Notes: generated from the letters alone by a model not told the origin. Numbered from the stretch's first letter, positions 8,973-17,240 are shown. The stretch is 64,000 bases of DNA from Streptomyces sp. V1I1 (GCF_030817355.1 NZ_JAUSZH010000001.1:310001-374000), one strand, 5' to 3'. Numbers and translations are program-made.

Positions 8973-10363
8973 GTCAGGACGGCGGAGCGGATATGGCCGC
9001 GTTCGGCCTAAGCGACATCGAGACGTTCACGCAGCACGTGGCTCACCTGGCGCACACCGGCGAGATCAGCGCCTTCCGCCGCACGACGGTCTGCCGCTTC
9101 ACCAGCCAGTTCCTGCGCGAAATCCGCGACCTGGGCCTGACCCGGCCCGGCGAGATCCTCGCCGACCTGCCCGACGACTTCGCGCTGCGAAGGCACGACA
9201 TGCCCCCGGTCATCACCGAGGAAGGACCGGGCAGAGCCCTGGCGAAGGAGATCCTCAGCCAGCTCTGCGAGCGGCTGCCCACCCTCGACCGGATCCGCGA
9301 CGGCAGCGAGCACATGCGCCACGCCATCGAGATCCTCATCGACACCGGTCGACGTCCCGACGAAATCGGGTGCTTGCCCTGGGACTGCATGGAGACCGAC
9401 GAGCACGGCAAATCCGTGCTCGTCTACACCGACTTCAAGAACAACCGCGTCGGCCTCCGCCTGCCGATCCCGGACTCCACCGCAGAGATCATCGTCCGGC
9501 AGAAGAAGTCCATCCGCGCCCGTTTCCCGGACACCGAGCTGTCCAAGCTGGTCCTCTTCCCCCGGCCCCGGCAGAACTCCGAGGGCACCCAGCCGTTCCG
9601 GATGCAGCACATCGGCAACGTCCACCGCCGCTGGATCAACGCCATGCCCCCACTGCTACTGGCCGACGGCACCGAGTTCCCCAAGCTGGAAGTCGTGCCC
9701 TACTCCTACCGCCACTCCTACGCCCAGCGGCACGCCGACGCCGGAACCCTGCCTGACGTGCTGCGCGAGCTCATGGGTCACCGGTCGTTGCAGACCACTC
9801 AGGGCTACTACCGGGTCACGGAGAAACGCACCCGGGCCGCGGTCGATAAACTTGTCTCGCACCAGTTCGACCGGCACGGCAACAAGATCTGGACCCAGGC
9901 CCGCCAGCTCCTGGAGCACGAGCACGAGCACGCCCGCCTGCGGATCGGCCAGGTGTCCGTCCCCTACGGCATTTGCGTCGAGCCGAGCAACGTCAAGGCC
10001 GGCGGCCACGGCTGCCCGTTCCGGTTCCGTTGCGTGGGCTGCGACCACTTCCGCACCGACCCGTCGTACTTGCCGGAGCTGCGGACCTACCTGGACACCC
10101 TGCTGCGGGACCGCGAACGCCTCGCCGCGGCCTCGGACCTCGATGCCTGGGCCCGCACCGAAGCGACTCCGTCTGACGAGGAGATCAAGCGCATCCGCGC
10201 ACTGATCCGCCGCGTCGAGACCGACCTCGACGGGCTCACCGACGACGAACGCGAGCAGATCAAGGACGCCACCCGGACCCTGCGCAAGTCCCGCACCGTC
10301 TCCCTGGGCATGCCCGGCATCCGCCCGCCCGAGCCGGACCTGCGGCTGGAGCGTGACGCGTGA
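8960..10363 (+). CDS. Tyrosine recombinase of a Tn554-like element, N-truncated
   Basis: A 467-residue TnpB-like integrase. The catalytic residues are visible: Arg in DTGRRPDEIGCLPW, His-x2-Arg-type box in PYSYRHSYAQRHAD, and HRSLQTTQGYYRV with the nucleophilic Tyr. A Cys-rich C-terminal region (YGICVEPSNVKAGGHGCPFR, then CVGCDHF) and a charged helical tail follow, as in the TnpA/TnpB recombinases of TnpABC transposons. Homologues run to about 600 or more residues, so the N-terminal DNA-binding part is missing; no tnpA is present. The GTG at 8960 has no good ribosome site, and the frame stays open upstream to 8837. It ends overlapping the next gene by four bases. Confidence 0.82.
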   Translation: MVRSRQDGGADMAAFGLSDIETFTQHVAHLAHTGEISAFRRTTVCRFTSQFLREIRDLGLTRPGEILADLPDDFALRRHDMPPVITEEGPGRALAKEILSQLCERLPTLDRIRDGSEHMRHAIEILIDTGRRPDEIGCLPWDCMETDEHGKSVLVYTDFKNNRVGLRLPIPDSTAEIIVRQKKSIRARFPDTELSKLVLFPRPRQNSEGTQPFRMQHIGNVHRRWINAMPPLLLADGTEFPKLEVVPYSYRHSYAQRHADAGTLPDVLRELMGHRSLQTTQGYYRVTEKRTRAAVDKLVSHQFDRHGNKIWTQARQLLEHEHEHARLRIGQVSVPYGICVEPSNVKAGGHGCPFRFRCVGCDHFRTDPSYLPELRTYLDTLLRDRERLAAASDLDAWARTEATPSDEEIKRIRALIRRVETDLDGLTDDEREQIKDATRTLRKSRTVSLGMPGIRPPEPDLRLERDA

Positions 10364-10884
10364 GCACATCACCGGACCACCTGACCCGAGCGCGGGCAGC
10401 GGACTCCGACCGTCGACGAAACCGGGTGTTCAAAGCCCTCGACCAACTGACCGCTGCCGGGGAGGCGATCAGCGTCTCCTCGGTCGCCCGCGCCGCCGGC
10501 GTCCACCGCAGCCTGATTCATCGCCACGGAGACCTGCAAGCGGCCGTCATCGCCCGCGCGGGCCAGCCCCCACCCGGCACGACCGCCGGAACGCAGGTCA
10601 GCCGCAAGTCGCTGCTGGCCGACGTCGCGAACCTCACGGCCCGCAACGGGCGACTGTCCGCGCACATCACCCGGCTCGAACGGCGCCTGTCCAAGGCCCT
10701 GGGACAGACAGCTTGGGAAGCCTCCGGCCTCGGCGCCCCGGCCGACATCGAGACGCTCACACGCCGCACCACCGAGCTGGAACAGCAGATTCTCGACCTC
10801 CGCGGCGAACTCGCGGAACGGGACGAAGACCTCGAAGCCGCCCGTGCCGCAAACCGTGAGCTGATGGCCCAGCTCAACCGCTGA
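10360..10884 (+). CDS. TnpC-like accessory protein (DUF6262-type)
   Basis: A 174-residue basic protein starting at GTG 10360 and overlapping the integrase stop (GTGA). Residues 20-60 form an HTH-like segment (ALDQLTAAGEAISVSSVARA..). From about residue 85 to the end it is a coiled coil rich in Glu, Arg and Leu. Placement and architecture match the third gene of TnpABC (Tn554-type) transposons, which assists or orients the recombinases. The family name is from recall. Confidence 0.75.
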   Translation: MSTSPDHLTRARAADSDRRRNRVFKALDQLTAAGEAISVSSVARAAGVHRSLIHRHGDLQAAVIARAGQPPPGTTAGTQVSRKSLLADVANLTARNGRLSAHITRLERRLSKALGQTAWEASGLGAPADIETLTRRTTELEQQILDLRGELAERDEDLEAARAANRELMAQLNR

Positions 10885-10898
10885 CCGCGTCATCGCCG

Positions 10899-10997
10899 TC
10901 ACCTCCACCACGTCAGGGCGGCGGCGTTGATCGCCAGATGCACCGTGTTGTCCGCGACGATGACCAGCGCGTTCGCAAGGCCGGACTGGGCGGTCAC
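10899..10997 (-). pseudogene. DUF3307-type protein, 3' fragment
   Basis: The minus strand reads VTAQSGLANALVIVADNTVH then LAINAAALTWWR and a stop at 10899. This is the C-terminal signature (..DNT.H..INA.A..W) of the small DUF3307-like membrane proteins of Streptomyces mobile elements. The matching 5' part lies at 12932-13232. Joining the two across one copy of GTGAC restores a continuous frame, SPVTAQSG, so they are halves of one gene. Confidence 0.7.
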
Positions 10998-11012
10998 TGT
11001 CTCGTAATTGTG

Positions 11013-11083
11013 GATCTTGCATAGGTCAGCTCTAAGCTGCACGTGATCTTGCACAGGTCCAGCATGACCTTGCATCGGTTGAC
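11013..11083. repeat. Three imperfect direct repeats, GATCTTGCAYAGGTC type
   Basis: GATCTTGCATAGGTCAGC (11013), GATCTTGCACAGGTCCAGC (11045) and GACCTTGCATCGGTTGAC (11066). They sit 15-85 bp inside the left end of the inserted segment and upstream of the 3' end of the MFS gene. They look like recombinase- or transposase-binding sites. Confidence 0.55.
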
Positions 11084-11120
11084 GGTGGCTTCGGGAGTCA
11101 TGTGAAGGCCGTATCCATGA

Positions 11121-12500
11121 TCAATGTGAGCGGGTTTCGACGTCACCTGGAGGGCAGTTGCTGGTCTCGCGGGCGGCCGTCTCGTGGGCTTCAGAACGGG
11201 CGACCGTCGGCGGCGCGTCCTGCACGGCCGGAAGCGCCCGTCCCAGGCGTGCGAGCGGGGACATAGCCATCACCACCGGGGACAGCATCATGCCTGCGGC
11301 CGTCACCAGGAGGCTGGTGCGCAGCCCCCACTCCATCGCGAGGAATCCGCCGAGCAGGGAGCCGAGCGGGGTCATCCCCATGCCGACAAACGTGATCGTC
11401 GCGGCCGCGCGGCCCTGCATCCCGTCCGGAGTGACGGCCTGCCGCACGGCCATGACCGTGACATTCACCAACTGACCGCCGGTCCCGAACACGAAGTTGA
11501 CCGCCAGTAGCGCGGGAACCGTCACCGCAGAGGAGCCGTGCAGCGCGGGCACACACAGGAACACGCCGTCGCCGAGTGCCGCCGCGGACACGAGCACCGT
11601 GCCGTAACCGAACCGGCTCGGCAGGCGAGCGGCCAGCATCGAGCCCAGCAGCGCGCCCGGCCCCATCGCCGCAAGCGCCAGCCCGACGGTGATGCCAGAC
11701 AAGTGCAGTTCCCGCGGCAGGAAGAGCAGATAGACGGTCATCATGGCCGAGAAGGAGAACTGGAAGGCGGCCGAGGCGAGGCACACGGTCCGCAGCGAGG
11801 TATCGCTGACGACAAAGCGGAGGCCCTCATGGATCCGTCGCCATACCCGAGGGAAACGTTCCGAGCGTTCCGGGATCGATTCGGTCCGACGGATCCGCCG
11901 GATCGACAGGAGCGACAGCGCGAAAAACACCGCGCTGGAGGCAGCAGCGATCGGTGCCGACAGCAGTGACACCAACGCACCGCCGAGGGCGGGCCCGCCG
12001 ATCTGCGCCGCGGACCGGCTGCCCTCGAGCGCGCTGTTGCCCTGCAGCAACTGATCGCGTTTTACCAGTCGTACGAGAGACGCCTGATAGGCCACGTCGA
12101 AGAACACGGACAGCGCCCCGACGGCGAAGGCGACCACGAGCAGCGCGGGCAGACCGAGCCAACCGAGGAGACCGGCCACGGCGGCGGCGCCCAGTATCAG
12201 GGTCCGGCCGGCGTCCGTCACCACCATCACCGTGCGGGTCCGCCACCGGTCCACCCACGCGCCGACGAAGAGCGAGAGCAACAGGAGCGGCGCCTGCCCC
12301 ACCGCGCGCAGGACGCCCAACTCGCCGGCGCCGGCGTTGAGCGTCAGGACGGCGAAGAGCGGGAGAACGATCAGAGTGGTGTGTTCGCCGAGTTGGGAGG
12401 CCGTCTGACCCACCCAGAGTCTGCGGAAATCGCGATCCCGCCACAGACTTGGCGGAACAGATCGACTGGAATCGGATACAGCGGAGGAAGTGGACGGCAC
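11121..12500 (-). CDS. MFS exporter
   Basis: A 459-residue major-facilitator protein with about 12 membrane segments, of the EntS/MFS_3-like group. It has the N-terminal SLWRDRDFRRLWVGQTASQLG, the loop 2-3 motif GAWVDRWRTRTVMV and LVKRDQLLQGNSALEGSRSA before helix 5. The family exports siderophores or drugs with proton antiport. Start GTG at 12500, with AAGGGA upstream. It is the only gene in the 10998-12931 insert, and the opposite strand has no credible alternative, so it is likely cargo. The substrate is unknown. Confidence 0.88.
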   Translation of the reverse strand: MPSTSSAVSDSSRSVPPSLWRDRDFRRLWVGQTASQLGEHTTLIVLPLFAVLTLNAGAGELGVLRAVGQAPLLLLSLFVGAWVDRWRTRTVMVVTDAGRTLILGAAAVAGLLGWLGLPALLVVAFAVGALSVFFDVAYQASLVRLVKRDQLLQGNSALEGSRSAAQIGGPALGGALVSLLSAPIAAASSAVFFALSLLSIRRIRRTESIPERSERFPRVWRRIHEGLRFVVSDTSLRTVCLASAAFQFSFSAMMTVYLLFLPRELHLSGITVGLALAAMGPGALLGSMLAARLPSRFGYGTVLVSAAALGDGVFLCVPALHGSSAVTVPALLAVNFVFGTGGQLVNVTVMAVRQAVTPDGMQGRAAATITFVGMGMTPLGSLLGGFLAMEWGLRTSLLVTAAGMMLSPVVMAMSPLARLGRALPAVQDAPPTVARSEAHETAARETSNCPPGDVETRSH

Positions 12501-12931
12501 GAAGATCCCTTGGATTGCCGACTACGAGGCCCATCACCCGGCGCACACCAGGTGCGCCTGCGATTCAGGCAGGGGAGGCTCGCTGTGCCGCAACATCAAG
12601 GGCAGCACGCGATGACAGGCCGATCACGGCCTACAACGTCAACGCGCGCTCGGACGACCGGGCATGTCTTAGCTCCTCATGGGTCACTCGCTGCCCGAAC
12701 AGTAACCCTCGACGGCTCAGCACGAAAGGCGATTCCCGTGACAGACGGCCGGGCCCCCGCCCGGCATGCCCCCGCGCCTCCGGCCCGGCGGGACTTTGCA
12801 CAGCCCCGGATCAAGGCATCCCCTCACGGTGATCCCGGCGGATCGTGGCGCACAGATCGACCTGCCACTGCGAGTTCCCCAGGAGACACCCAGCAGGATG
12901 GTCACGCCTCACCGGATCAACGCACCGGACA

Positions 12932-13232
12932 GTCACCGGCGATCCTTGGTTCGCCCGGACGTCAGCCCACTTCACCCGCCGTGAGGCGGGCGCCAAGAGG
13001 TTCCTCGCCCAGACCAGGTACTTCGCCGCCCGATAGCGGTCCAGCACGATATGCGTCACCACGATCACGGACAGGGTCAGCGGAGACTGCGTGATCAGCA
13101 AGAACAGCAGTCCATACGTGGTTCCGTGAACTACCGCAGCCACCAGTGCTTGACCTTCTCGGTTGCCATCCAGTCGGACTGGATGAGGTAGTCGCCGGCC
13201 AGATGCGCCAGCAGGCTCTCGAAGAACAGCAT
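12932..13232 (-). pseudogene. DUF3307-type membrane protein, 5' fragment, frameshifted
   Basis: From ATG 13232: MLFFESLLAHLAGDYLIQSD then WMATEKVKHWWLR. A two-base loss near 13136 shifts the frame, which resumes as AVVHGTTYGLLFLLITQSPL and THIVLDRYRAAKYLVWARNL. It ends at 12932, where the MFS segment starts. Its 3' remainder is at 10899-10997. The start overlaps the stop of the gene at 13232-13555. Confidence 0.75.
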
Positions 13233-13555
13233 CAGGCAGCATCCGTCCACGACACCTGTCGCACACCAGACACCGGACGGGCCACGCCAGTGAACTGGGA
13301 GAACCTGGCGCCCTCCGCGTCCACTCGCCCCTTAAGCCCGAGAGAAAGGCAGTGCCAGGCGCATGCCTTCCGGCCGTCGGCCGTGCCGTGGACGGTCGGT
13401 TCGTCGTCCGGGTTGCCGGTGGTGAAGTGGACGGGCTTGGCATCGGTGGCGCCCTTGACCCGAGCGCAGTAGTCGCTCTGAACGAAATGATCACCGACAT
13501 TGGAACCTGCGCGGCCCAAGCCGAAGACGGCGGCGAAGAAGGCGGGACGGTGCAT
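13232..13555 (-). CDS. Short DUF3307-like protein
   Basis: A 107-residue protein, MHRPAFFAAVFGLG..NVGDHFVQSDYCARVKG....GRKACAWHC. The GDH.VQ(T/S)D pattern and the downstream GR.AC..H match the N-terminal half of the DUF3307-like proteins seen on Streptomyces integrative elements. It lacks the later membrane segments, so it may be truncated. Its TGA overlaps the ATG of the following DUF3307 gene, an operon arrangement. Function unknown. Confidence 0.5.
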   Translation of the reverse strand: MHRPAFFAAVFGLGRAGSNVGDHFVQSDYCARVKGATDAKPVHFTTGNPDDEPTVHGTADGRKACAWHCLSLGLKGRVDAEGARFSQFTGVARPVSGVRQVSWTDAA

Positions 13556-13672
13556 GCTGGATCTCCCCTGATCTCGAAACGGGTGAAGGGAGCAGGGCGC
13601 CGGCCTCTTGCCGATGCTGCGGTGCCCCGTTGGGGCCTCGCCCCGGCCGGTGTGGCCCGGGCCGAGGTGCGT

Positions 13673-14060
13673 TCAGGCGGCCAGCCGATGCGTGGCCGGA
13701 ACGGGGGGCGCGGTGAAGTGGCTCGGGTCGGCCCGTGTGCCGTCGTTGCATTCGCTGCAACAGCCCTGGGTGCGCAGGGGCAGGCAGTAGATGTAGCGGC
13801 GACGGGACTCCGGGCAGGTCTGCCTCGCGGCCATCGCCCGGTCCAGCGCCCATTCCTGAGCAAGCGTCGGCGTCCTCTTCGGCTTCGCCAGGTCGACGCG
13901 GTACGGCCAGGCCAGGTGCGTGCAGGTCGTGCCCTGCCGGTAGGAGCAGCGGCGGCACCGAAGCTGGGCGTCCGGGTCGTGACCGCCCGGGGAAAGGCCG
14001 GCGGCCCGTAACTGGCGCCGAGTGACCAGGTTCTTGGGGGCGTCGTGCCAGTCGAACTCC
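13673..14060 (-). pseudogene. RRQRL-motif zinc-binding protein, start lost
   Basis: A minus frame reads DWHDAPKNLVTRRQLRAAGL, then RCRRCSYRQGTTCTHLAWPYRVDLAKP, QTCPES and TQGCCSECNDG, to a stop at 13673. This is the RRQRL-motif zinc-binding family found next to replication and transfer genes of Streptomyces integrative elements. Cys pairs for zinc are intact. No ATG, GTG or TTG lies upstream in frame for at least 50 codons; the first start is an internal ATG that would give only 53 residues. So the 5' end is probably lost. It heads the DUF3307 operon. Confidence 0.7.
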
Positions 14061-14229
14061 GAAACCAGCGGGTTCGCGGAATCCGGAGGTGCCTGCTCCC
14101 TGGACCCGCTGGGGTCTGGGGTCTCTAAGAGAGAGAACGCCTCGGGTTCCTCCCCTGAGGGACAGGTCCCGCCCCCGGCGCCTCGGTAATCCTGATGCCT
14201 GCCTCTTCGCCGTCTGCCATCCTCGCCCC

Positions 14230-15012
14230 ATGTCCAGGTTTGAAGATCTTGTTGCCGAAGGGGAAGCCGTCCCGACGGAGGGCTGGGACTTCTCCTGGTT
14301 CGCCGGACGCGCGACCGAACAGCGTCCGTCCTGGGGCTATGCGAGGTTGCTCGCGGACCGGATGGCGAAGGCCGAGGCCGCGCTCGACATCCAAACCGGC
14401 GGTGGCGAGGTGCTGGGCTCCATCCCAGTTGCCCCGCCGGCCTTAGCGGCGACGGAGTCCTGGCAGCCGAACGTGGAGATCGCCCGGCGTAAACTGGCCA
14501 AGTTCAATGCCACCGTCGTTGAGGTGGACGATACGGCCGACCTGCCGTTCCCGCCGGATCACTTCGACCTGGTCGTCAGCCGTCACCCCGTAGTGACCCG
14601 TTGGGATGAGGTTGGTCGCGTTCTGCGTCTGAACGGCACTTACCTCTCCCAACAGGTCGGCTCAGGCTCGGTGCGAGAGCTGACCGATTTCATGATGGGG
14701 CCGCAGCAAGCTGCCGATCATCCGCTCCAGGATCCCTTCATGACGACCGCCGGCGCTAGCCCGATAGAGGCCACAACCAGCGCGGAAGCGGCGGGCCTGG
14801 AGGTTGTCGACCTGCGCCAGGAAGCACTCCGGATGGAGTTCCACGACATTGCAGCCGTGATCCACTTCCTGCGCAAGGTGATTTGGATCGTCCCGGGCTT
14901 CACGGTGGATGCGTATCGTGATCGTCTTGCGGAGCTCCATGACTTCATGGAGCGCCACGGCCCCGTCGTGGCGTACTCGCAGCGCTTCCTAATCGAAGCC
15001 CGACGAAGCTGA
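14230..15012 (+). CDS. SAM-dependent methyltransferase
   Basis: A 260-residue class I methyltransferase. The SAM-binding glycine loop is ALDIQTGGGEVL (about residues 52-63), the acidic residue VVEVDD follows about 40 residues on, and LPFPPDHFDLVVSRHPV is motif IV. The C-terminus HGPVVAYSQRFLIEARR is typical of the family. ATG 14230 is chosen because similarity begins there; an in-frame upstream extension is Pro/Arg-rich and unlikely. No ribosome site is obvious. Substrate unknown; neighbours are mobile-element genes. Confidence 0.82.
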   Translation: MSRFEDLVAEGEAVPTEGWDFSWFAGRATEQRPSWGYARLLADRMAKAEAALDIQTGGGEVLGSIPVAPPALAATESWQPNVEIARRKLAKFNATVVEVDDTADLPFPPDHFDLVVSRHPVVTRWDEVGRVLRLNGTYLSQQVGSGSVRELTDFMMGPQQAADHPLQDPFMTTAGASPIEATTSAEAAGLEVVDLRQEALRMEFHDIAAVIHFLRKVIWIVPGFTVDAYRDRLAELHDFMERHGPVVAYSQRFLIEARRS

Positions 15013-15512
15013 GCGGCTTGTCAGGCCTGCGTGGGGTCGATGCCGAAGAGCTCGAGGTGGGCCGCGCGGACACAGTGGCGGCGACTTCCCGATTCCCGCA
15101 TGGAGCGGCAAATCACTGACTCAACTCGCGGAATCTGACCGTAACTGCGGGAACCTCAGACGTGCAGGTGACAGCCACGAACAGCGCTCTCACCTCCCCA
15201 CTTTCACTGCTACCCTCCACACCGCCTCTCGGGAACCCAACGGAACTCCAGTTGGGAAGCGGTCGGTTCCGTCGTCGTACATATTCACGTCGACCAGGTC
15301 CTCGCCCTGGCCGTCCATCACCTGCTCCAGGCGACCGGAAGCCGCCGCGGCGTGTGCGGGTAGCGGAGCCCAGGGCGAGTAGGACGCGGGCGGCCGATCC
15401 TGCGGCGGGGGGCTGAACTTGAGCACGAGCGTCCTCCACGACGTCGGTAGCGAGTAGCGCCGCGCCCCGCCGACATGGTTCGTGATGCCGTTGGTCAATT
15501 CGGGGGTGGCGT
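15013..15512. other. 500-bp stretch with no convincing gene
   Basis: The minus strand has a 102-codon frame (15190-15498) containing VMDGQGEDLVDVNMYDDGTD, which looks protein-like but matches nothing I recognise and has no clear ribosome site. It may be a remnant. Confidence 0.3.
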
Positions 15513-15557
15513 GACGTCGGCCTTCACGATCTGGTTGTGGTCGTGAAGGCCGACGTC
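15513..15557. repeat. Perfect 17-bp inverted repeat
   Basis: GACGTCGGCCTTCACGA (15513-15529) and its exact complement (15541-15557), separated by 11 bases. No T-tract follows on either strand, so a simple terminator is unlikely. An operator, an RNA hairpin or an IS-end relic are possible. Confidence 0.7.
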
Positions 15558-15594
15558 GTCCTGGGTGCTGTGCGCGAACCCGTGTTGACCGGCT

Positions 15595-15616
15595 GACCGC
15601 CCGGGGCCCGGCGGTC
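15595..15616. promoter_or_regulatory. 7-bp inverted repeat upstream of the antitoxin gene
   Basis: GACCGCC and GGCGGTC with an 8-base G/C loop, 17 bp before the ATG at 15633. Phd-type antitoxins repress their own promoters at palindromes, so this could be such a site; equally it could be a hairpin in the leader. Confidence 0.35.
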
Positions 15617-15632
15617 GGTAGCGTCGACGTCC

Positions 15633-16067
15633 ATGAACAGTGTTGAACTGACGGACGACGTCGAGGACTTTGGCCGCCTGGTCGCTCTCGTGGAGGAGAC
15701 CGGCGAGCGCGTGACCCTCACCGAGGACGGCCAGCCGGCGAGCGTGCTACTCCCGGCGGCTGAGCTGGCCGAGCTGGAGCACTGGGCGCAGCGGGCATAC
15801 GGCGCCCTGATACCCCTGCCGGACACGGCCGAGGAACGGCCGCCCGGACCGGCGCAGCACGGCCCGTACACGCGGTACGTGCACGCGGACGGCGAGCGTA
15901 TGACGTTCACCCGGGGCCGGGTGGTGGTGGCCGAACTGCGCCGTGCCGGGTGGCTTGAGTGGCTGGAGGACTGGGCGCGCAGCGGGCGGCAGGGGTATAT
16001 GGACCCGAAGCAGTCGGAGGCGTTCGCCGAGTTCCTCGCCCGTCAACCCCCCGTCGGCGAGCAGTAA
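15633..16067 (+). CDS. Phd/YefM-like antitoxin, orphan
   Basis: A 144-residue protein. The first 50 residues (SVELTDDVEDFGRLVALVEETGERVTLTEDGQPASVLLPAAELAEL) have the Phd/YefM fold pattern: a short N-terminal strand, a helix with ..LV..VEETGERV, then DG.P..VL.. and a helix. The remaining 90 residues are acidic and Trp-rich, longer than the usual antitoxin tail. No Doc, RelE or PIN-like toxin lies on either side; what follows is an IS1182 tail. Either the toxin is lost or the C-terminal part has another role. Confidence 0.65.
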   Translation: MNSVELTDDVEDFGRLVALVEETGERVTLTEDGQPASVLLPAAELAELEHWAQRAYGALIPLPDTAEERPPGPAQHGPYTRYVHADGERMTFTRGRVVVAELRRAGWLEWLEDWARSGRQGYMDPKQSEAFAEFLARQPPVGEQ

Positions 16068-16179
16068 AGGGCTGGTTCGATCGGGGTAGCCTGCCGGGCG
16101 CGAGCGTCCGCAGGGTGCGGGTAGAGACCACGGTTCCCCGCCGGTTGAGCAGATGCCGTTGATTAATTCGAGGCCCTTG

Positions 16180-16610
16180 CTACTTCGCTCCGTCAGAGAT
16201 GGCGGAGCGAAGGGCCGCGAAGTGGCTGGTGCGGGTGCGGGCCCTCGGGTGCCGATCAGGTGAGCATCGATGCGGGTCAGGTTGATCGCTGCGCCGGTGA
16301 GGAGATGCTGAAGATCGGTCTTCGCCAACCCCCGGTAGCGGGATCTGCGCAGGCCGCAGTTGTGGACCCCGTGGGAGATGGTTCCTTCGATCCCAGCCCG
16401 GACCTTGTAGCGTTCCTTCCACTCGTCGGTCTGCTGGAGCGCGCGGGCCTGCTGAAGTTCGCGATGAGCTTGCTGCGGCCGCAGCGTGATGGCTCGCCCT
16501 TTGTCCCTGAGATTGGGGGCACAGTCCTGCACGACGGGACACGGCCGACAGTCACGTGCGCAGAACAGCGCGCGGACGACAGGCAGGCCATGCTGTGAGC
16601 GGTCTTCTCC
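16180..16610 (-). pseudogene. IS1182-family transposase C-terminal fragment
   Basis: Reads FCARDCRPCPVVQDCAPN, then KERYKVRAGIEGTISHGV, RYRGLAKTDLQHLLTGAAIN, and after a frameshift near 16225 RTRTSHFAALRSAISDGAK-stop. This is the Cys cluster and YR.RAGIEGT signature of IS1182 transposases. The N-terminal two thirds are absent. Confidence 0.8.
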
Positions 16611-16713
16611 AGCTGATGTTGGCGATCCCGTTCGGGCACGTCACACGTTTCCTGTCCCAGTCCACGGTGAAGGTGAACCGTGTCCTATGTGATGATCACT
16701 CGTTGGGCTGTTC

Positions 16714-17030
16714 ATGGGGCGGGGTACGTGGAGTTGGACTGTTCCGGACGGCTTGTTGGAGCTCGCAAGGCCGTTGATTCCGGAGGACCGGGTGCGACCG
16801 CAGCGTGGTGGAACACCGAACACTCCTGATGAGACGCTGTTCGCAGCAATCATCTACGTGCTGGTCAGCGGCTGCGCTTGGCGGGCCCTGCCGCCGTGCT
16901 TCGGCATATCGAAGTCGAGGGCCCACCGCCGGTTCATGATCTGGTCGCGCGCCGGGGTCTGGGGCCGGCTTCACGAAGCGGTGCTGCACCAACTCGACGA
17001 CGCGGGCCTCATCGACGTCGGCCATGTGCT
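16714..17030 (+). pseudogene. IS5-family transposase N-terminal fragment
   Basis: About 105 residues, WTVPDGLLELARPLIPEDRV then FAAIIYVLVSGCAWRALPPC and HRRFMIWSRAGVWGRLHEAV, the HTH region of IS5-type transposases. It stops at LDDAGLIDV, just before the DDE core, and the frame continues into the CRISPR-like repeats. Confidence 0.78.
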
Positions 17031-17090
17031 GCTACAAGCGATTCCTGAAACTCACCACATAGGACTCGGTCTAAAATCGGGGGCAAGACG

Positions 17091-17240
17091 GGACCCTCCC
17101 CGCGGGTGCGAGGAGCAGGTAGCGGCCCGCAAGAAGGCTCAGGCGCGCGTAGAACCATCTCCGCAGGTGCGGGCAGCACGTTTGACGGGCGTGCACTGCC
17201 CTCAGGTGATCGGGACCATCGTCGCGGGGCGGGAAGCGAA
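17091..17240. CRISPR. Decayed type I-E-like CRISPR array, three repeats
   Basis: Three 28-bp degenerate repeats at 17091, 17152 and 17213, exactly 61 bp apart, leaving two 33-bp spacers (17119-17151 and 17180-17212). They share GGACCATC-CCGC-GGTGCGG-GAGCA; on the other strand this is the GTGCTCCCCGC..GCGGGGATGGTCC form usual for actinobacterial I-E arrays. Each repeat has several mismatches. No cas gene is in the window. The 40 bp to the left (ending CTAAAATCGGGGGCAAGACG) could be leader. Confidence 0.7.

Larger units (their letters stand above)
10998..12931. mobile_element. 1.93-kb inserted segment carrying an MFS gene
   Basis: Flanked by the direct repeat GTCAC (10993-10997 and 12932-12936) and lying exactly at the break in the DUF3307 gene. 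Both ends begin TGTC when read inward (TGTCTCGTAATTGTGGATC left, TGTCCGGTGCGTTGATCC right), a weak terminal inverted repeat. No transposase is inside; the only clear gene is the MFS exporter. From 12501 to 12931 I see no gene. The boundaries rest on the reconstructed target and the repeat. Confidence 0.6.

Noticed and set aside
16080..16150. Possible extra CRISPR-like repeats (GTCCGCAGGGTGCGGG, GGTTCCCCGCCGG)
   Set aside because: No 61-bp spacing and no repeated unit.
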